Source of the DNA: Emticicia sp. 21SJ11W-3
GTDB lineage: Bacteria > Bacteroidota > Bacteroidia > Cytophagales > Spirosomataceae
NCBI RefSeq assembly: GCF_024138715.1
Contig: NZ_CP092074.1
Span: 4,898,001-4,962,000 of the forward strand
Direction of reading: 5' to 3'
Length of the DNA: 64,000 nt
This document shows positions 24,425 to 33,381 of the stretch, one piece after another; the first letter of the stretch is position 1, and each line of letters starts with the position of its first letter. The notes under the pieces are model-generated. The model worked only from the letters and a program-made list of their open reading frames with translations, had not been told where the DNA came from and did no database searches. The position numbers and the translations under genes were made by a program.

Positions 24425-25165
24425 ATGAAAGTAGCCCTGTTTATTCCGTGTTATGTCGACCAGTTCTATCCGAATGTAGGTATTAATACTCTGCAATTAT
24501 TAGAAAAACTGGGCGTAAATGTGCATTACCCCATGCAGCAAACCTGTTGTGGCCAACCCATGGCCAATAGTGGATGCGAGCAGGACTCTAAAGAAGTTTA
24601 TCATCATTTTGTAAACACCTTTGCAGACTACGACTACGTAGTTACGCCCTCAGGAAGTTGTACTTATCATGTAAGGAAACATTATGACATTATTGACCAG
24701 ACTACCTCAGTACAGAAAGTAAGAAAAAGTGTATTTGAACTGGTAGATTTTCTGGAAAACATATTGAAAGTAGACGAAATACCGGTCGATTTTCCGCATA
24801 AGGTTGGTTTGCACCTCAGTTGCCACGGCCAAAGGGGTTTAAGGCAAGCCAATGCTTCTGAAATTACCGGAAACCGGGACGGACAAATTCTTACCCTGCT
24901 TAAGAAACTACGTGGTATTGAAATTACCCAACTGGAACGTAACGACGAATGCTGTGGTTTCGGGGGTGCTTTCTGTGTGTCGGAAGAGGCCGTGTCAGCC
25001 CGTATGGGACACGACAGAATTGCCGACCACGTACGACACGGCACGCAGGTACTGACCGGTGGAGATATGTCTTGCCTGATGCATCTGGAAGGCATAGTGA
25101 AACGCCAGCAAATACCTATAAAAGTAATGCATATTGCAGAAATACTGAACGGAAGCCAACCATGA
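24425..25165 (+). CDS. lutA: LutA: L-lactate oxidation iron-sulfur subunit
   Basis: The 246-residue protein has two cysteine-rich CCG domains: one around QQTCCGQPMANSGC and one at NDECCGFGGAFCV, with SGSCTYHV and CHGQRG between. This is the LutA/YkgE subunit of the LutABC complex that oxidises L-lactate to pyruvate with iron-sulfur clusters. It starts 20 bp after the DUF1080 gene and its stop overlaps the lutB start by 4 bp (ATGA), so lutABC is translationally coupled. Next to the rhamnose genes it would remove lactate made from lactaldehyde. Confidence 0.94.
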   Translation: MKVALFIPCYVDQFYPNVGINTLQLLEKLGVNVHYPMQQTCCGQPMANSGCEQDSKEVYHHFVNTFADYDYVVTPSGSCTYHVRKHYDIIDQTTSVQKVRKSVFELVDFLENILKVDEIPVDFPHKVGLHLSCHGQRGLRQANASEITGNRDGQILTLLKKLRGIEITQLERNDECCGFGGAFCVSEEAVSARMGHDRIADHVRHGTQVLTGGDMSCLMHLEGIVKRQQIPIKVMHIAEILNGSQP

Positions 25166-26547
25166 ACCACCCTGCATTAGCTGAAAAATTCAATAAAGAT
25201 TTTAATAGAACCTCCTGGCATGACGAGACCCTCTGGTTTGTGCGTCAGAAAAGAGACAAGGCCATCTATCCTATTCCTGAATTTCAGGAGTTACGACAAC
25301 TGGCGTCGCAAATCAAAGACCATACACTGGGGAATCTGGATAAATATCTGGTTGAGTTTGAAGAAAACGCACTCAAAAATGGTGTGCACGTACATTGGGC
25401 TGCCGATGCCCATGAACATAACGAAATCGTGCTTGGCATCATAAAAAATGCGCCCTCAGTAAAAGAAAAGACAGGCCCGGTAAAGATGGTAAAAAGTAAG
25501 TCGATGCTTACGGAAGAATGCCATTTGAATCCTTTCCTGCAAAAAAATGGAATTGAGGTAGTAGATACTGACCTGGGCGAACGGATTGTGCAGTTTAGAA
25601 ATGAGCCTCCCAGCCATATAGTTATGCCCGCTATACACCTGAAAAAAGAAGATGTAGGCGAGACTTTCCACGAACATCTGGGAACCCCCAAAGGTGAAAA
25701 AGACCCACAGGCATTAACCGAAGCAGCACGCCAGCACCTACGCCAGAAATTTGTGGAGGCTGATATTGCTCTTACGGGTGTTAACTTTGCTATTGCCGAA
25801 ACCGGCAGCGTGGTTGTTTGTACAAACGAAGGCAATGCCGATTTAGGTGTAAATCTGGCTAAAGTACATATTGCCTGTATGGGCATGGAAAAACTGATTC
25901 CTAAAGTAGAGCATCTATCGGTATTTACCCGTTTACTGGCGCGCAGTGCCACCGGCCAGCCGGTTACTACCTATACATCGCATTTTACGGCGCCTCCGGA
26001 GGGCAAAGAAATGCACATTGTAATAGTAGACAACGGCCGGACCCAGCAATTAGGTCGCGCTGATTTCCGTAACTCCCTGAAATGTATCCGCTGTGGCGCC
26101 TGCATGAACACCTGCCCGGTTTACCGTCGTAGTGGAGGACATAGTTATGACTTTACTGTGCCGGGGCCTATCGGAGCCATTTTATCACCGAATATTGACC
26201 TACATAAATACAGCACCCTGCCTTTTGCCAGCACGCTTTGCGGCTCTTGTTCTGATGTGTGCCCTGTGAAGATAGACATCCACGTGCAGTTGTATAAATG
26301 GCGCCAGGTAGTGGCTAAAGAAAATGAGCTACCCACTGCTAAAAAATGGGGAATGAAAGGCCTGGCAAAAATGCTGGCCATGCCAAAGGTTTATGACCTG
26401 GGCGGTAAGCTGGCCAGAGGCGCTTTGCGTGTATTGCCGCATGGGCTGACACACGCCGAAAGCCTTAACCCTTGGGCTAAGGCACGCGAGCTGCCTGATG
26501 CTCCCAAACATAGCTTTAAGGAGTGGTATAGCAAAAACAAGAAGTAA
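25162..26547 (+). CDS. lutB: LutB: L-lactate oxidation iron-sulfur subunit
   Basis: The real start is ATG 25162 within the lutA stop, giving 461 residues (MNHPALAEKF). The open frame to the left (from 24949) overlaps lutA in another frame and has no family match. The N-terminal two-thirds is the LUD domain (ALTGVNFAIAETGSVV and VEHLSVFTRLLARSATG), followed by a ferredoxin-like part with CIRCGACMNTCPVYR and CGSCSDVCPVKI for two 4Fe-4S clusters. LutB is the central subunit of the LutABC L-lactate dehydrogenase complex. lutC begins in the TAATG junction. Confidence 0.95.
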   Translation: MNHPALAEKFNKDFNRTSWHDETLWFVRQKRDKAIYPIPEFQELRQLASQIKDHTLGNLDKYLVEFEENALKNGVHVHWAADAHEHNEIVLGIIKNAPSVKEKTGPVKMVKSKSMLTEECHLNPFLQKNGIEVVDTDLGERIVQFRNEPPSHIVMPAIHLKKEDVGETFHEHLGTPKGEKDPQALTEAARQHLRQKFVEADIALTGVNFAIAETGSVVVCTNEGNADLGVNLAKVHIACMGMEKLIPKVEHLSVFTRLLARSATGQPVTTYTSHFTAPPEGKEMHIVIVDNGRTQQLGRADFRNSLKCIRCGACMNTCPVYRRSGGHSYDFTVPGPIGAILSPNIDLHKYSTLPFASTLCGSCSDVCPVKIDIHVQLYKWRQVVAKENELPTAKKWGMKGLAKMLAMPKVYDLGGKLARGALRVLPHGLTHAESLNPWAKARELPDAPKHSFKEWYSKNKK

Positions 26548-27116
26548 TGACCATGAGTAGCCGAGACAAAATTTTAGCCAGTGTAAAAGCCAACAAGCCA
26601 GCATTTACGGATGCCCCGGCAATACCTGCCTTTGAGGCCGATGGAAGCATAGAGCGCTTTAAAACTGTTTTGGCAGGCATTGGCGGCCTTGCCATAGAAG
26701 CAAGCCATAAGACAGACTGCCAGGAGATAATAAATACGCATTATTCAGACCTTAAAAACGTGGCTTCAAGGCTTGTAAGCAGCTCTGTAACGATTGATGC
26801 CTATACCACTAAAGAGGTATTAGAGCGCGTTGACCTGGCTGTTATAGAGGGCGAAGTTGGCGTGGCAGAAAACGGGGCTATCTGGGTGCCTGAGGCAAAC
26901 ATGATAAACCGCGCCTTACCATTCATAACGCAGCATCTGGTGCTTGTGCTTAATAAGCAAAACGTAGTGGCCAATATGCACGAAGCCTATAAAAAGCTAG
27001 GCTCGATAGGCAATTACGGGGCATTCATTGCTGGCCCTTCTAAAACGGCTGATATTGAGCAGGCGTTGGTGATTGGTGCGCATGGCGCCAGAAGTATGAT
27101 GGTGATTTTATATTAA
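26547..27116 (+). CDS. lutC: LutC: L-lactate oxidation complex LUD subunit
   Basis: This is a 189-residue LUD-domain protein and third subunit of LutABC. Signatures are VEGEVGVAENGAIWVPEAN-like text at residues ~91-110 and the C-terminal FIAGPSKTADIEQALVIGAHG, where the GPSxTADIE block is diagnostic. It starts at ATG 26547 (sharing the A of the lutB TAA); a second ATG at 26553 is also possible. It is somewhat shorter than the Bacillus protein, as is common. A strong terminator follows. Confidence 0.94.
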   Translation: MTMSSRDKILASVKANKPAFTDAPAIPAFEADGSIERFKTVLAGIGGLAIEASHKTDCQEIINTHYSDLKNVASRLVSSSVTIDAYTTKEVLERVDLAVIEGEVGVAENGAIWVPEANMINRALPFITQHLVLVLNKQNVVANMHEAYKKLGSIGNYGAFIAGPSKTADIEQALVIGAHGARSMMVILY

Positions 27117-27130
27117 AACCGAATATTTTA

Positions 27131-27178
27131 GATATTAAAAGAGAGAGACTCGCCAAAGGGTCTCTCTCTTTTAATATC
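27131..27178. terminator. Bidirectional terminator with 19-bp perfect stem
   Basis: GATATTAAAAGAGAGAGAC (27131-27149) pairs with its exact inverse complement at 27160-27178 around a 10-nt loop. A and T tracts in the stem serve both directions. It separates lutC (+) from the convergent DUF4249 gene (-). Confidence 0.85.
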
Positions 27179-27265
27179 AGGTGGGTGAGAAAACCCACTC
27201 GTTATTCTAACAAATGAATATTTTATAATAGGCAGACTGACAACCACCCTGTATCGTATAAACCA

Positions 27266-28180
27266 TTAATCTTTCGGCTTGGCTTTGGTTTTATCAATTA
27301 TTGCTTGAGCCGAACTTACCGCCGATATACCAAAGAAACCCACTGCCTTTTTTGTTGAGTTTGAACGATAGTTAATAATATTGGTTGGCAGATTAGACAA
27401 CGGCGTAGCAAAAAGCCCTCCGTTAGACGAAACCTGCTGAACAGTCTGCAGATAATAAAACTGCTCCTGAGTAATAGAATAAATATCAACCGTCAGGGTG
27501 TCTTTATCAGAATACAACTCTCCCCCCAGCGACTGCCGCACAGGTAAAATAAACAGCAATCCGTCTGTTTTGGAACCAGGGCTAAAACCACCATCGTACG
27601 ACACACTAATTTGTGTAGACTTAGAAAAGTACTTATGGTTTTTAGCCGATTTTATCCAGTAGCAATCTCCTTCGCCGTCAAAATCTCTGGCATAAAACTG
27701 AGGCTGAAATCCATCCTGCGGGCCGTTGTCAGGTTTAATCGGGAAACGCTCTACCTTATAGTTTATCGAATCTATTTTAGGCACACGGTTCAGTTTAGAT
27801 AACGAAACGTATTCTTCTCCCTGATATTTAATATATAAAGCATATTGCTTGCCAATTTTATTCAGGGGTTTTTGTGAAGCATCGTAAACATAATTACCAT
27901 TGTTTTTTATGTCAATAAACTCATGGGCAACACTATCCTGGTCATAAACAATTACCGTTGCCCCAAGTGCAGGCTTAACTGGTGAGTTATCAAAATATGC
28001 CTGCGACAACGTCAGCTTTATGGTCTGCATACCGGCTTTATTAGTAACCAGGGCATCAACTGCCAGCTGCGATACGCCTTCCTGTACTTCAAGATTTACT
28101 ACGTCTTCGCAAGAAAAAAGCGAGAACGATGCAAAGGCAAAAGAAACAATTACAAATATCTTCTTCATTGGTTTTTTCAT
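27266..28180 (-). CDS. DUF4249 outer-membrane lipoprotein partner of a TonB receptor
   Basis: The 304-residue protein has a lipoprotein signal (FASFSLFSCEDVV; lipidated Cys in LFSC) followed by a DUF4249 domain beginning VNLEVQEGVSQLAVDALVTN and ending in IINYRSNSTKKAVGFFGISAVSSAQ. DUF4249 genes regularly lie directly behind a TonB-dependent receptor, as here (17 bp gap), and the pair is thought to form a surface uptake or binding complex analogous to SusC/SusD. The ligand is unknown. A second in-frame Met four residues in is also possible as start. Confidence 0.88.
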   Translation of the reverse strand: MKKPMKKIFVIVSFAFASFSLFSCEDVVNLEVQEGVSQLAVDALVTNKAGMQTIKLTLSQAYFDNSPVKPALGATVIVYDQDSVAHEFIDIKNNGNYVYDASQKPLNKIGKQYALYIKYQGEEYVSLSKLNRVPKIDSINYKVERFPIKPDNGPQDGFQPQFYARDFDGEGDCYWIKSAKNHKYFSKSTQISVSYDGGFSPGSKTDGLLFILPVRQSLGGELYSDKDTLTVDIYSITQEQFYYLQTVQQVSSNGGLFATPLSNLPTNIINYRSNSTKKAVGFFGISAVSSAQAIIDKTKAKPKD

Positions 28181-28197
28181 TTTCAGTGTCGGATTTA

Positions 28198-30558
28198 TCA
28201 GAATTTAAAATTGTAAGTTACTGCAGGAATCACCGTTCCGAAAACGGCATAACGTACAGCTTCTGTCTGGGTCTGGTTGTTTTCGTTCTGACGAACAAAC
28301 ACCGAGAACGGATTTCGACGATTATAAACATTATAAACAGAGAACACCCACTCGCTAGTGCCTTTCTTAAAGAAAGCGTGTTTGTTTTGGCGGGTAGCCG
28401 AAATATCAAGCCGGTGAGAGGCCGGAATCCGGTACGAATTGCGGCTGTCGTAATAGTTATGCGGCAGTGCTATATCTTGCCAAACAAACTTGTTGGTCGG
28501 GAAACTGGCCGGCGTACCGGTACTGAAGGTAAAATTGGTTGAAAACGACCATCTACTGTTCAGGTCATAAATACCCACAATGGCCAGATTATGCAATTTA
28601 TCAATTCTGCTCGGGAACCAGGCATCCTGATTTAAACCCGGAATCTTCCTTTCTGTTCTTGCCAGTGTATAGCTAATCCATCCGTTTAATTTGCCTCTGG
28701 TTTTTTTAGCATAAAACTCGGCACCATAGGCTCTTCCATCGCCAAATAATAAATCTGCCTCTACACTGGGGTTCAGCAATAAGTCGGCATTGCGCACATA
28801 ATCTATCTGGTTATATAGTTTTTTGTAATATACCTCTACCGATGCTTCATACATATTGTCGGCCAGGTTCTGAAAATAACCCAATGCCACCTGATCGGCA
28901 ATTTGCGGTTTAATATTGTTGCTGCTCGGTGTCCAAACGTCCAGCGGCGAAGAAGCAGTGGTGTTTGACAGCAAGTGCAGATACTGCACCAGGCGGTTAT
29001 AACTCAGTTTAATTGAATTGTTTTCTCCTAAACTGAAGTTAGCTGCAAAGCGGGGCTCAAAGTTGCCGTATTTCTGTATAGATTCGCCGCGGCTATAGGT
29101 TTTGCTGCTTACCACCGGGCGGCGTTCGCCGGGGGCAGGCGCCTGCCCCAGTTCAACAGCGGTGCCTTTACCTATGTAATTATATAACGAATACCTGAGC
29201 CCGTACTGGAATGAAATTTTTGAATTGACTTTTTGTTCATTACCCACATACAACGCCGATTCGGTGGCAAATTTATCGTCCAGACCAATAGCCCTTTCAA
29301 CACCTCCTGAGATGGCTACTGCCTGCCCCGGATTGAATGAATAATAAGTCAGCTGCCCACCGAAAGTAATGGTATTGTTGGCATTGGGGTAATAAGTAAA
29401 ATCAGGCTTGATACTGTAGGTAATAATATTTGATTTCCAGCGGAAAGCATCCTGAGTATTTTTCTTTTTCAGGTCAGACTGCAGCGAGTAGTCGTAGTTA
29501 CTGTAAAATACGGTATTGTTCAGGAACAACTTATTATTGAATATGTGATTCCACCTGAAACTGGTGGTGGCATTGCCCCAGTTGAAGCCAAAGTCGGCCC
29601 CGAAAGTATCTCTGCCAAAATAGCCAGATAGAAAAATGGTGTTCTTGTCGTTCAGCCGCACATTACCTTTAGCCGTGAAATCGTAGAAATAGAAGCGGGA
29701 ACCCTTCAAATCATCTTTCAGAAAAGGCTTGGCCAGAATATCAATATAAGAGCGGCGAAGAGCCACTATAAATGACCCTTTATCTTTAAAAAGCGGACGC
29801 TCATAGGTAAATCTTGAAAATATACTGCCTATCCCGCCTGAAAACTGCGGTTTTTTGGCATTTCCCTCTTTCATTCTAACATCAAGAATTGATGAAACCC
29901 TGCCTCCGTATTGTGCAGGTATCCCTCCCTTAATTAATTTAACATCTTTTACGGCATCAGGGTTAAATACAGAAAAGAACCCAAACAAGTGCGACGAGTT
30001 ATATACGGGAGCCTCATCAAGCAAAACCAGATTCTGGTCAATACCCCCGCCACGCACATTAAAGCCGGAGGTACCTTCGCCCACAGAAGTTACACCGGGC
30101 AGATATTGAATGCTTTTAATGATGTCTACCTCGCCCAGTAAAGCCGGCATTTTCTGGATAGTCTTGATATCCACTTTATTGACCGACATCTCAAGACTTT
30201 TAACGTTTTCGTCGGCTTTTTTGGTGGTAACAACCACCTCTTGCAGCACTTTCGAATCATCTTTCATTTCAATATCCAGTTTCAAATCCTGGGTTTCCAG
30301 ATCAATGGCTCTGGTTATTTTTTCATAGCCCACATAGGTAAGTATCATGTTATACTTTCCTTTGGGCAGTGTTAAAGAATAAAAACCATAGGCATTGGTT
30401 TGGGTACCAGATTTTATTTCCTGAACATATACTGAAACACCAATAAGGCCTTCGCCGTTTGAGGCATCTTTTATATAGCCGCTAATAGTGAATTTCTCCT
30501 GGGCATGTAGGTTGGCAAAATAAAACAAACTCAAAACAAATAGGAGTATTTTTTTCAT
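28198..30558 (-). CDS. TonB-dependent receptor with carboxypeptidase-like regulatory domain
   Basis: The ATG at 30558 gives 786 residues; an ATG at 30579 adds seven residues ahead of the signal peptide (KKILLFVLSLFYFANLHA) and is less likely. Domains are a CarboxypepD_reg-like domain (~20-105, FTISGYIKDASNGEGLIGVSVYVQE), a plug (~115-220, with GTSGFNVRGGGIDQNLVLLD) and a C-terminal 22-strand barrel ending in an aromatic F (YNFKF). It imports a nutrient across the outer membrane with energy from TonB-ExbBD. With the DUF4249 gene behind it, it forms a two-gene unit. Two possible -7 boxes lie upstream (30620-30644). Confidence 0.92.
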   Translation of the reverse strand: MKKILLFVLSLFYFANLHAQEKFTISGYIKDASNGEGLIGVSVYVQEIKSGTQTNAYGFYSLTLPKGKYNMILTYVGYEKITRAIDLETQDLKLDIEMKDDSKVLQEVVVTTKKADENVKSLEMSVNKVDIKTIQKMPALLGEVDIIKSIQYLPGVTSVGEGTSGFNVRGGGIDQNLVLLDEAPVYNSSHLFGFFSVFNPDAVKDVKLIKGGIPAQYGGRVSSILDVRMKEGNAKKPQFSGGIGSIFSRFTYERPLFKDKGSFIVALRRSYIDILAKPFLKDDLKGSRFYFYDFTAKGNVRLNDKNTIFLSGYFGRDTFGADFGFNWGNATTSFRWNHIFNNKLFLNNTVFYSNYDYSLQSDLKKKNTQDAFRWKSNIITYSIKPDFTYYPNANNTITFGGQLTYYSFNPGQAVAISGGVERAIGLDDKFATESALYVGNEQKVNSKISFQYGLRYSLYNYIGKGTAVELGQAPAPGERRPVVSSKTYSRGESIQKYGNFEPRFAANFSLGENNSIKLSYNRLVQYLHLLSNTTASSPLDVWTPSSNNIKPQIADQVALGYFQNLADNMYEASVEVYYKKLYNQIDYVRNADLLLNPSVEADLLFGDGRAYGAEFYAKKTRGKLNGWISYTLARTERKIPGLNQDAWFPSRIDKLHNLAIVGIYDLNSRWSFSTNFTFSTGTPASFPTNKFVWQDIALPHNYYDSRNSYRIPASHRLDISATRQNKHAFFKKGTSEWVFSVYNVYNRRNPFSVFVRQNENNQTQTEAVRYAVFGTVIPAVTYNFKF

Positions 30559-30619
30559 AAATTGGATTTTTTCAAGCAATTACCGTTAGTAGTAAATGAT
30601 TTACGCAAAAATTATAAAA

Positions 30620-30644
30620 CAAAACTAAGTTGGCTGCAAAGCTA
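30620..30644 (-). promoter_or_regulatory. Possible -7 boxes for the TonB receptor operon
   Basis: Read on the minus strand, TAGTTTTG (30620-30627) and TAGCTTTG (30637-30644) both match TAnnTTTG and lie 62-86 bp before the start. No matching -33 TTTG at the right distance was found for either. Confidence 0.3.
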
Positions 30645-30784
30645 TTAACGACGGCACACCTTAGAAAGTTTTAATTGATAAACCAGAAGTTTTCAATGAT
30701 GAACGTATAATCTTTTGTCGTAGAAGCACTTAACAGCCAATATCCGGCTAACCAAAACCACAACTAATAAAATAGTTATAAAAA

Positions 30785-30816
30785 TTTGTTGTTTACATTT
30801 TTTAATTCTACATTTG
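30785..30816 (+). promoter_or_regulatory. Consensus promoter of the blaI-M56 operon
   Basis: TTTG at 30785-30788, a 20-bp spacer and TACATTTG at 30809-30816 match the Bacteroidota promoter consensus exactly. The start codon is at 30843. The -7 box lies inside an inverted repeat that looks like a BlaI operator. Confidence 0.65.
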
Positions 30817-30840
30817 TAGAACATTCTCTAAAATTGTAGA
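30807..30840. promoter_or_regulatory. Putative BlaI/MecI-type operator
   Basis: TCTACA-TT-TGTAGA (30807-30820) is a clean dyad built on the ACA/TGT core typical of BlaI/MecI boxes, and a second TGTAGA (30835-30840) with weaker left half TCTCTA follows 14 bp later. The first dyad covers the -7 box and the second the likely transcript start, which suits autorepression by the product of the next gene. Confidence 0.6.
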
Positions 30841-30842
30841 AC

Positions 30843-31217
30843 ATGAAGCTATCGCCAGCCGAAGAAACACTGATGCACCATTTATGGACGGCCCAAAAAG
30901 CCTTTATGAAAGATTTGCTTGAGGCTTATCCGGAGCCTAAACCTGCTGCCACCACTATTGCAACCCTCTTGAAACGGATGGCAGAAAAAGGCTTTGTTGC
31001 CTACAAAGAATATGGAAATTCGAGAGAATATTATCCATTAATTGATAAAAATCAATATTTCACCCAGCATGTAAATGGGTTAATCAAGACATTCTTTAAC
31101 AACTCTGCCTCTCAGTTTGCTTCGTTTTTTACAACAGAAACCAATCTATCGGGCAAGGAATTAGACGAACTGAAAGCCATTATCGAAAAAGAAATTCAAA
31201 AAAAGAAAGAACAATGA
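30843..31217 (+). CDS. BlaI/MecI/CopY-family repressor
   Basis: The 124-residue winged-helix repressor reads MKLSPAEETLMHHLW, then PAATTIATLLKRMAEKGFVAY for the recognition region and YGNSREYYPLI for the wing; a C-terminal helical dimerisation part follows. In the BlaI/MecI system the cognate membrane metalloprotease (M56, BlaR1-like) triggers repressor cleavage when it senses a signal. The M56 gene follows with an ATGA overlap. There is no beta-lactamase next to it, so the regulated genes may be elsewhere; many Bacteroidota carry such orphan pairs. Confidence 0.92.
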   Translation: MKLSPAEETLMHHLWTAQKAFMKDLLEAYPEPKPAATTIATLLKRMAEKGFVAYKEYGNSREYYPLIDKNQYFTQHVNGLIKTFFNNSASQFASFFTTETNLSGKELDELKAIIEKEIQKKKEQ

Positions 31218-32581
31218 TACTCTATCTTTTTAAATCTACCATGTGCCTGGCCATACTGTGGGGCATTTACAAATTATTATTAGAGGCCGAGAAAATTCAC
31301 CGGTTTAACAGGTTTTATTTGCTGGCCAGTCTGGTTTTTGCAATTATTGCGCCGCTCGTAAACATCGAGATTGCCCCTTCAGCTGAAAGTAAAATAGCAG
31401 CAATATCCAGAACCTTAGATGCCCGGCCATCTATTCTAAATACTATTAAACCTGTGCAGGAAATCTCAGCGCAACAGGATACTTCATGGACAAAATACGC
31501 CATTTTGCTAAGCTGCCTGATTTCTGCCTTACTGCTGACCCGGTTTATTTACAATTTATTTTGTATTTACAAAAAGGTACAGAAAAACGAAAGCATCAGT
31601 TACCAGGGTGCAACATTAATATTACTGGAAGAAAACATTCTCCCCTATACGTTTCTTAATTTTATATTTCTCAGCAAAGTACATTATGTAAATGCCAATA
31701 TCGAACCCGAATTACTCAGCCACGAACTGGCGCATGTGAGGCAGAAGCATTCTTTTGATGTACTAGTTGTAGAAATACTCCGCGCTGTATGCTGGTTTAA
31801 CCCTATGCTATACCTTTTCAAGCAGGCCATTCAATTAAACCATGAGTTTCTGGCAGACGAGGCAGTTAATAGCCTTCACAATAATATTACATCTTATCAG
31901 TACTTATTGCTCAGCAAAGCCACTCAGGCCACAGGCAAATCTTTAACAAGCAACTTAAACTTTCAAATAACTAAAAAACGTTTTCTTATGATGACCAAAA
32001 TCACATCAGCTGCAACTGCTTTTATTAAAAAAGCTATTTGCGCTCCACTATTCATTGCGTTGGCCATTTGCCTTGCCAACATTCAATTGACAGCCCAAAA
32101 ACCAGCAAATTTAAAGCTTAGCCCACCACCAATTGAAATTAGCCTGAAACCCTATTTGCTTACCAAAGATGATGTCAATTATCAGAACGCAACTATTTTA
32201 ATCCTCCAGAAAAAAAAGTTTCCGCTACGCAAAAAACCCAGCGAACTAACAGAAGAAGAGAAAAAAATGCCAATGAAAGTTCTGTATTTTGAAAAAGAAG
32301 TACCAACTACAGCGCAAATGAAAAAATGGGAAGACTCTAAAATGTATGGCGTTTGGCTAAACAATAAGAGAATTGCCAATAGCCAACTATCAAAATATAA
32401 GGCCAGCGACATCGCCAATTACTTTACTAGCAAACTAGCCAAAAATGCCATTAATTATGGCAAGCATTATTACCAGATAAATCTGATGACAAACGATTAC
32501 TACGAGAACGTTTACCTGAAAGAAGTGAAAGAGTCACCTATGTTAATTATAGATTTACCTGTAAAAAAGGAAGGCAATTAA
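31214..32581 (+). CDS. BlaR1-like M56 membrane metallopeptidase
   Basis: The 455-residue protein has membrane helices at about 5-23, 33-50 and 95-118, the zinc-protease motif His170-Glu171-x-x-His174 in LLSHELAHVRQKHSFD, a downstream LNHEFLADEAV glutamate, and a fourth helix near 275-295 (APLFIALAICLANIQL). The C-terminal ~155 residues face outward as a sensor part; no penicillin-binding domain motif is visible, so the signal is probably not a beta-lactam. Its start overlaps the repressor gene by 4 bp and its stop overlaps the stop of the convergent LOG gene. Confidence 0.92.
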   Translation: MILYLFKSTMCLAILWGIYKLLLEAEKIHRFNRFYLLASLVFAIIAPLVNIEIAPSAESKIAAISRTLDARPSILNTIKPVQEISAQQDTSWTKYAILLSCLISALLLTRFIYNLFCIYKKVQKNESISYQGATLILLEENILPYTFLNFIFLSKVHYVNANIEPELLSHELAHVRQKHSFDVLVVEILRAVCWFNPMLYLFKQAIQLNHEFLADEAVNSLHNNITSYQYLLLSKATQATGKSLTSNLNFQITKKRFLMMTKITSAATAFIKKAICAPLFIALAICLANIQLTAQKPANLKLSPPPIEISLKPYLLTKDDVNYQNATILILQKKKFPLRKKPSELTEEEKKMPMKVLYFEKEVPTTAQMKKWEDSKMYGVWLNNKRIANSQLSKYKASDIANYFTSKLAKNAINYGKHYYQINLMTNDYYENVYLKEVKESPMLIIDLPVKKEGN

Positions 32582-33159
32582 GTATCGCCTCTTTTGAGCC
32601 ACTTTTTGGTTGGCAAAGGCTTAAAGTTTTCCATTTGTTGCAGTAAATCGTCGATATCGTCAGACACCAGCAGCAAGCTTCGGTTTTCCTGTTTCAGGAA
32701 TCCTTCTTCTACCATTACATCAATCTGCTTCAGCAGGTGATCATAAAACCCATTGACATTTAATATGCCGATGGGTTTTTCATGCAAACCCAGTTGCGCC
32801 CAGGTTAATATCTCAAATAGTTCGTCAAAAGTACCAAAACCGCCGGGTATGGCCATAATCCCATCGGTCAGCTTTTCCATCAACGCTTTGCGCTCATGCA
32901 TTGATTCAACCGTGTGCAACTCCGTTAAACCCTTATGCCCTACCTCCATTCTTATCAGAAAATCAGGAATCACACCAATTACATATCCACCTGCTTCCAG
33001 CATGGTGTCTGCCACTACACCCATCAGGCCTACACTACCACCACCATAAACCAACCTAATGTTTTTTTTAACTAATATACTACCCAAAGCACGAGCCTTT
33101 TCTTTGTATATGGGTTTATTTCCCTCGTTTGCGCCGCAATAAACTAAAATGCTTTTCAT
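32578..33159 (-). CDS. LOG-family nucleoside 5'-monophosphate phosphoribohydrolase (TIGR00730)
   Basis: The 193-residue Rossmann-like protein has the LOG signature PGGFGTFDELFEILTWAQLG (residues 105-124) and RLVYGGGSVGLMG near residue 35-47. LOG proteins hydrolyse adenosine monophosphate-type cytokinin nucleotides or related NMPs to base and ribose 5-phosphate; many are mis-named lysine decarboxylases. The bacterial role is often unclear. It converges on the M56 gene with stops overlapping by 4 bp, and no terminator separates them. Confidence 0.9.
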   Translation of the reverse strand: MKSILVYCGANEGNKPIYKEKARALGSILVKKNIRLVYGGGSVGLMGVVADTMLEAGGYVIGVIPDFLIRMEVGHKGLTELHTVESMHERKALMEKLTDGIMAIPGGFGTFDELFEILTWAQLGLHEKPIGILNVNGFYDHLLKQIDVMVEEGFLKQENRSLLLVSDDIDDLLQQMENFKPLPTKKWLKRGDT

Positions 33160-33209
33160 TGATTTTGAAGAAATACTTTTACGATGCGTAAAGCTAATAA
33201 AAAATAAAA

Positions 33210-33226
33210 CCCAACAAGTTGTTGGG
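33210..33226 (-). terminator. Short hairpin with T-run, probable terminator of the DUF72 gene
   Basis: CCCAACAAGTTGTTGGG (33210-33226) is a near-perfect palindrome (stem of about 6-7 bp), and on the minus strand it is followed by TTTTATTTTT. It lies about 155 bp beyond the DUF72 stop and just upstream of the LOG start. Confidence 0.5.
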
Positions 33227-33381
33227 CTTATTTGTTCGCTAAATTTGTCAGGAAAAAAAATCTTTGATTTTCAATGGCTTTTCTTGCTTGTGTCATGTAC
33301 GTATATACATAAATTTTGATTACAATTTTAGCGAAACTTTGTGCAATATATAGATTTAATAGTAATAATGCAAGATTTTTT

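Noticed and set aside
24949-25161. Upstream in-frame extension of lutB
   Set aside because: It overlaps lutA in a different frame, and the sequence (rich in Arg and Cys) has no LutB match; the ATGA junction at 25162 is the natural start.
25284-25952. 222-codon minus-strand ORF inside lutB
   Set aside because: It is antisense to conserved lutB codons, is Ser/Cys-rich without domain motifs, and has no independent start context.
28129-28542. Plus-strand ORF over the DUF4249/TonB receptor junction
   Set aside because: It is antisense to two real genes and has no recognisable motif.
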